Below are positions 60,348 to 64,000 of a stretch of DNA of 64,000 nucleotides, piece after piece (the first letter of the stretch is position 1; every line of letters begins with the position of its first letter). This DNA comes from Macrotrachela quadricornifera (Eukaryota > Rotifera > Eurotatoria > Philodinida > Philodinidae). The notes under the pieces were generated by a model that was not told where the DNA came from, searched no databases, and was given only the letters and a program-made list of their open reading frames with translations. The position numbers and the translations under genes are program-made. Location of the stretch: assembly GCA_022393335.1 (NCBI GenBank), contig JAJEKB010021989.1:1-64000 (forward strand). Direction: 5' to 3'.

Positions 60348-62702
60348 ATGTTATTTATTATTTTCTTAACATTGACTACAATCAACCAAGTCATTGATTG
60401 TCAGTCCTGGAATACATCAGATGGAATTCTTCCATGGGAATCTTATGTAAAATCAGGTGATACTCAACGACCACTTGGTCTTACACTCAATCAATCTTCA
60501 CTTGCTCATCATCATTTTGCAATTGGATATCTATGCCTTCAATCATTTATGTATGATGAAGCACAAGATGCCTTTGATCTAGCAATTAATACTGATTTTA
60601 CATTTATCGAAGCATACATTGGTAAAATGCTCGGGTATATTTTAATATTCATATTATTTCAATATCATTAAATTTTGTTTTAATTAGATGTAAACATCCA
60701 TTATGGGGACATACTGATTTTGACTGTGGTATAGCAGCATACAATGCAACTAAATCAATGTTGAAAACATCAAACATTACACTTTCACCTCTTCAATCAG
60801 CATTAGTTTCTACAGTTTACCAATGGTATGCAAATCAATCTTCTGTTGCAGCTGGAGAACGCGAATTTTTATTATCAATAGCTAATTTATCACTAGCATA
60901 TCCATATGAAAATGATATTCGTATTTTATGGGGTCTTTCTTCACTCAATGTAGCATATCATAATGAATTTGAAAATCAAATGCAACCTAAACCAATGATA
61001 GAAGGAAGAGAAATATTGAAAACTGCTCTTAAAAGTGAACCAAATCATCCAGGTGCTCTTCATTATTTAATACATGCTTATGATGTTGATCAGGTTGATG
61101 TAGCAGAAAAAGCTGCAGATTATGCATTAAAATATAATAAAACTGTTTTAACATTATCCCATGCACAACATATGCCTGCTCACATTTGGATGCGTACAGG
61201 TAAGAAAAGTTGTAATGTTACTTTTTTTCGAGAATCTATTCCCATTTATATACAAAAAAGGCCTCCAGATTCAACTTACATTACTATATTTTCATAACCA
61301 TAAAGATCTTTTATTCGAATTAACTAGCATATCGTTTCGTATTCCATAAAACAAATTCTTATATCCTATATTGATTTAGGTGCATGGCTTCGCGCTATGT
61401 CAGCCGATGCATCAGCTATTCAAGTAAGCATGTCATTATGCGCCATAAAACTGTTAAATCGTCACATATCAATTTCATCTATCGAGTTACAACCACTTTT
61501 GACTCAATTTAATACAACAAATCAAACATTAGCTTTTCTTCAATGTGATGCAGAAAATCGAGCTCATTCAACAGAATGGCTTTCCTATTCTCGTTTACAA
61601 GCAGGTGATTGGTTAGGTAGCATTGGTCTACTTCGTGATTTATACATTGCTGATAATCAATCACTCCTAACACCAAATCATTATTTACCATTTGCTTATC
61701 GAACTCGAGCACGTACAATTGTCGATCTTTTCTTCTGGTTTCCTTACAGTAATCAATTTCTTAAAAAAATACAACCATTATTGGCATTCAATAAAGAACA
61801 ATCTATAGTTTTACTCGGTGATAATGCTGATGGATTTTATCCAATATGGGGTGAAGCAGGATATCGCTTTGGTAAGATTTTTTTTTAATCATATTTAAAA
61901 TAAAAGTCTTATTATCTTTTAGCCGATTGTCTTCAATTATTATCTAGTTTGGATACAAGTAATAATGCATCAAATATTTTATCAACAGTCGAGAACCATC
62001 TATCTCGTCTTGTTACACTCTCTAATCGAACAACTTTATTGAGTAAATATATATCAAATAGTATTTTAATGATGGTACCCCAAATTCTTGGAATTCGTTA
62101 TTATATTAATGGATCATGGCAAGAATGTTTAAATGAATTAAATGCGGCTACTCAACTTGAATCCATGCTTATAGCTGGTGGTAATAGTCCTACTTTAATA
62201 TATGCACGTTCGTCAGAATTACTTGCTATGCATTTATTAATTATGTATGAAAAACATCAAAAACAATTAGTAAGCATTACTTAAGATAAACATATTTTCT
62301 AATAATGAAAAAATATATTTATTTATTTGATTAAATTATTTTGAATCTTATATATTATAGGCTCCAACGAATTCTTCTGTATATTTATTAAATGGTACAC
62401 AAACATCTGTTGATCAATTTCCATCAATAGCATTAAATTTATACAAAAAAGCTGATCAAATAGCTCCTAATCGAGCTATTAATACACTTGGTATGGCTCG
62501 ATCTCATGATCATCTTAATCAACATAATGTAGCAGTTAGTTTGTATCAACAACTTTCTTTTCAAATGACATCATCAAATAATAGCGACGAGAATTTTCTT
62601 AAAGAAGCAAATGAATATCTTGATCAACATAGTTCAGCTATTAACTGTCATTTTTCTCTTATTTTAATCCTTTGTTCATTTTTCTGTTTAATTTTTCAAT
62701 GA
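60348..62702 (+). CDS. Secreted, possibly GPI-anchored TPR protein with bacterial-type signature (copy 1)
   Basis: Five exons: 60348-60634, 60688-61199, 61380-61871, 61923-62269, 62361-62702; 659 residues. A signal peptide (MLFIIFLTLTTINQVIDCQ) is followed by PWESYVKSGDTQRPL and TPR helices (HHHFAIGYLCLQSFMYDEAQ, then AFDLAINTDFTFIEAYIGKM). The core holds HPGALHYLIHAYD and SHAQHMPAHIWMRTGAW. That pair, a conserved HPGA-HY-IH-YD followed by HA-HMP-HI, marks a family of TPR proteins I know mainly from bacteria. There are many Asn-X-Ser/Thr sites, and the C-terminal hydrophobic tail (FSLILILCSFFCLIF) suits GPI attachment or a membrane anchor. Introns and secretion signals show it is adapted to a eukaryotic host. 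Function unknown; TPRs suggest protein binding. A second copy follows at 63365. Confidence 0.85.
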
Positions 62703-63364
62703 AATATAAATAAAATTCACTGTAATATAATGTCATTCATGTCATAAAAAGAGACATGATACATTCTGTTCACTTCAAATTCTAATCAGCATTTAATCGT
62801 AAAAATAATTTGGTTTGAATATGGAAGATTAAATGATCGATTGGTTATTGTATTCGAGACATATGTATACTGATAGTTTTATAAGAATGTTAATTTAAAG
62901 AGATTGTCTACAATTACATCATAAAGAAAAAAATTCAATAGATCAATCACTTGAGTTTTCTATGAAAACAATCTATAGAAGGTTTGTCAATATTAAATAT
63001 TCGAATGTACTGAATCATAGTTTTCAAGTGAAAAATATTGTAATGTTATCAAACATCAAAAGATCAAATGCACGTTTATCTTATACAGCTATTGATACAT
63101 AATCCCTCACTCACGTCAAATTTATTTAGTTTCATATATATTTTTATATTTTTTTTTTGTTTCGTCATATTATACGTTTAGTACAATATTGTTTGATTTC
63201 TTTATTTGTTATTCAAGTACAAAATATGATTTATAATAAATAGACCAGTTTATTTATAAACTATCACCTGTCCTTACATTTCGCTTGTATTTATAATCAA
63301 ACAACGAAGTAAGTCGCGCATTATTCATTCTCATATATTCTTATTTTGTACTTGATTACAACAT
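62703..63364. other. Spacer between tandem TPR gene copies
   Basis: 662 bp, AT-rich, with AATAAA shortly after the copy 1 stop (near 62707). No gene. Confidence 0.45.
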
Positions 63365-63938
63365 ATGATAATATTTACCCTTACAGTTCTTTTTGCTAGT
63401 TATCAACATATTACTAGTCAATCATGGAATACATCAGATGGTATTCTTCCATGGGAATCATATATACAATTAAGTGATATTCAACGACCACTTGGTCTTA
63501 CACTCAATCGATCTTCACTTGCTCATTATCATTTTGCAATTGGATATCTATGCCTTCATTCGTTTATGTATGATGAAGCGCAAGAAGCTTTCGATTTAGC
63601 AATTAATATTAATCCTACATTTGTCGAAGCATACATTGGTAAAATGCTTGGGTATATTCTAATATCTACAAGATTCATTTCATTTTAACATCATATACTT
63701 TTGTTTTAATTAGATGTAAACATGCATTATGGTCGTATACTGATCTTGATTGCGGTATAGTTACATATAATAATCTTTCAACAATGCTAACTACCTACAA
63801 TGTTACACTTTCATCTCTTCAATCAGCATTAATTTTCACAGTTTACCAATGGTATACAAATCAATCTTCTATTGCAGCTGGAGAACGTGCATTTTTATTA
63901 TCAATAGCTAATTTATCACAAACATATCCATATGAAAA
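63365..63938 (+). pseudogene. Second TPR gene copy, homology breaks before window end
   Basis: Exon 1, 63365-63651, has the same length (287 nt) and end phase as copy 1 and encodes signal peptide MIIFTLTVLFASYQHITSQ and PWESYIQLSDIQRPLGLTLN. Exon 2 starts at 63714 (GCKHALWSYTDLDCGI) and follows copy 1 through LLSIANLSQTYPYEN. At about 63939 the match stops: copy 1 continues with DIRILWGL, while here the sequence becomes unrelated (PSRTSCKQDLE) with repeated AAGCAAGATCT/GCAAGATCTTG motifs up to the edge. This looks like an insertion or rearrangement junction. If coding resumes outside the window the gene could be intact with an insertion; otherwise it is broken. The two copies differ at many positions, so the duplication is not recent. 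Confidence 0.6.
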
Positions 63939-64000
63939 CCCTAGTCGAACATCTTGTAAGCAAGATCTGGAAATCTTAGAATTGGCAAGCAAGATCTTGG
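63939..64000. repeat. Start of an unidentified repeat inserted in TPR copy 2
   Basis: The last 62 bases hold CTTGTAAGCAAGATCT and GCAAGCAAGATCTTGG, short overlapping direct and inverted copies of an AGCAAGATCT word absent from TPR copy 1. Probably the edge of an inserted element or tandem repeat. Confidence 0.4.

Noticed and set aside
1..64000. CRISPR arrays, spliced-leader RNA gene, telomeric repeats
   Set aside because: Scanned by eye for regularly spaced repeats, for the rotifer leader as I remember it and for G-rich telomere units; none seen.

Overview
The window is a piece of an AT-rich invertebrate nuclear genome. It carries intron-bearing metazoan genes (XYLT, SERAC1, COPS5, SLC35C1, MGST1, PXMP4, a PRDM9-type SET protein, an aminergic GPCR) whose introns are mostly 45-80 bp with GT/AG ends. 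An intron-poor F-box-like protein, an NHL-repeat relic and a secreted TPR protein resembling bacterial families are typical of bdelloid rotifers. I infer a bdelloid rotifer but cannot name the genus. No bacterial, organellar or complete viral gene is visible. No tRNA or rRNA was recognised.

Layout. 1-2.2 kb: gene-poor, with an ordered series of four hairpins. 2.2-6.7 kb: a possible NTAN1-type amidohydrolase, an F-box-like protein and an NHL relic, all on the minus strand. 7.8-9.1 kb: a large inverted repeat. 12.7-17.0 kb: a 13-exon xylosyltransferase with a TIR element in its largest intron. 18.7-23.2 kb: a long proline-rich disordered protein. 23.6-26.3 kb: a four-exon amine receptor on the minus strand, followed by a 6 kb gene desert. 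32.4-37.2 kb: PXMP4, MGST1, an unknown 143-residue protein and a PRDM9-like zinc-knuckle/SET protein with a 7-nt micro-exon, all minus. 37.8-38.3 kb: a TTAA-flanked element.

38.9-50.1 kb holds SERAC1, COPS5, an unknown membrane protein and SLC35C1, head to tail. Gaps are 126, 126 and 42 bp, and an acceptor-like pyrimidine-AG lies before each downstream ATG, so the cluster looks like a trans-spliced operon. 50.6-52.0 kb: a type II membrane EGF/methyltransferase (minus). 52.2-53.0 kb: a decayed coding region. 53.8-56.6 kb: an ADP-ribosylglycohydrolase with a repetitive disordered N-terminus. 58.05-59.2 kb: a second large palindrome. 60.3-64.0 kb: a tandem pair of secreted TPR proteins; the second loses homology just before the window ends.

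Functionally, XYLT (start of glycosaminoglycan chains) and SLC35C1 (GDP-fucose import) serve the Golgi. SERAC1 serves phospholipid handling at mitochondria/ER contacts, and MGST1 and PXMP4 are detoxification or organelle membrane proteins. COPS5 is the deneddylase of the COP9 signalosome, which acts on cullin ligases, and F-box proteins are substrate adaptors of such ligases. Splice sites were assigned by eye and checked by codon phase; every multi-exon model given sums to a whole number of codons.
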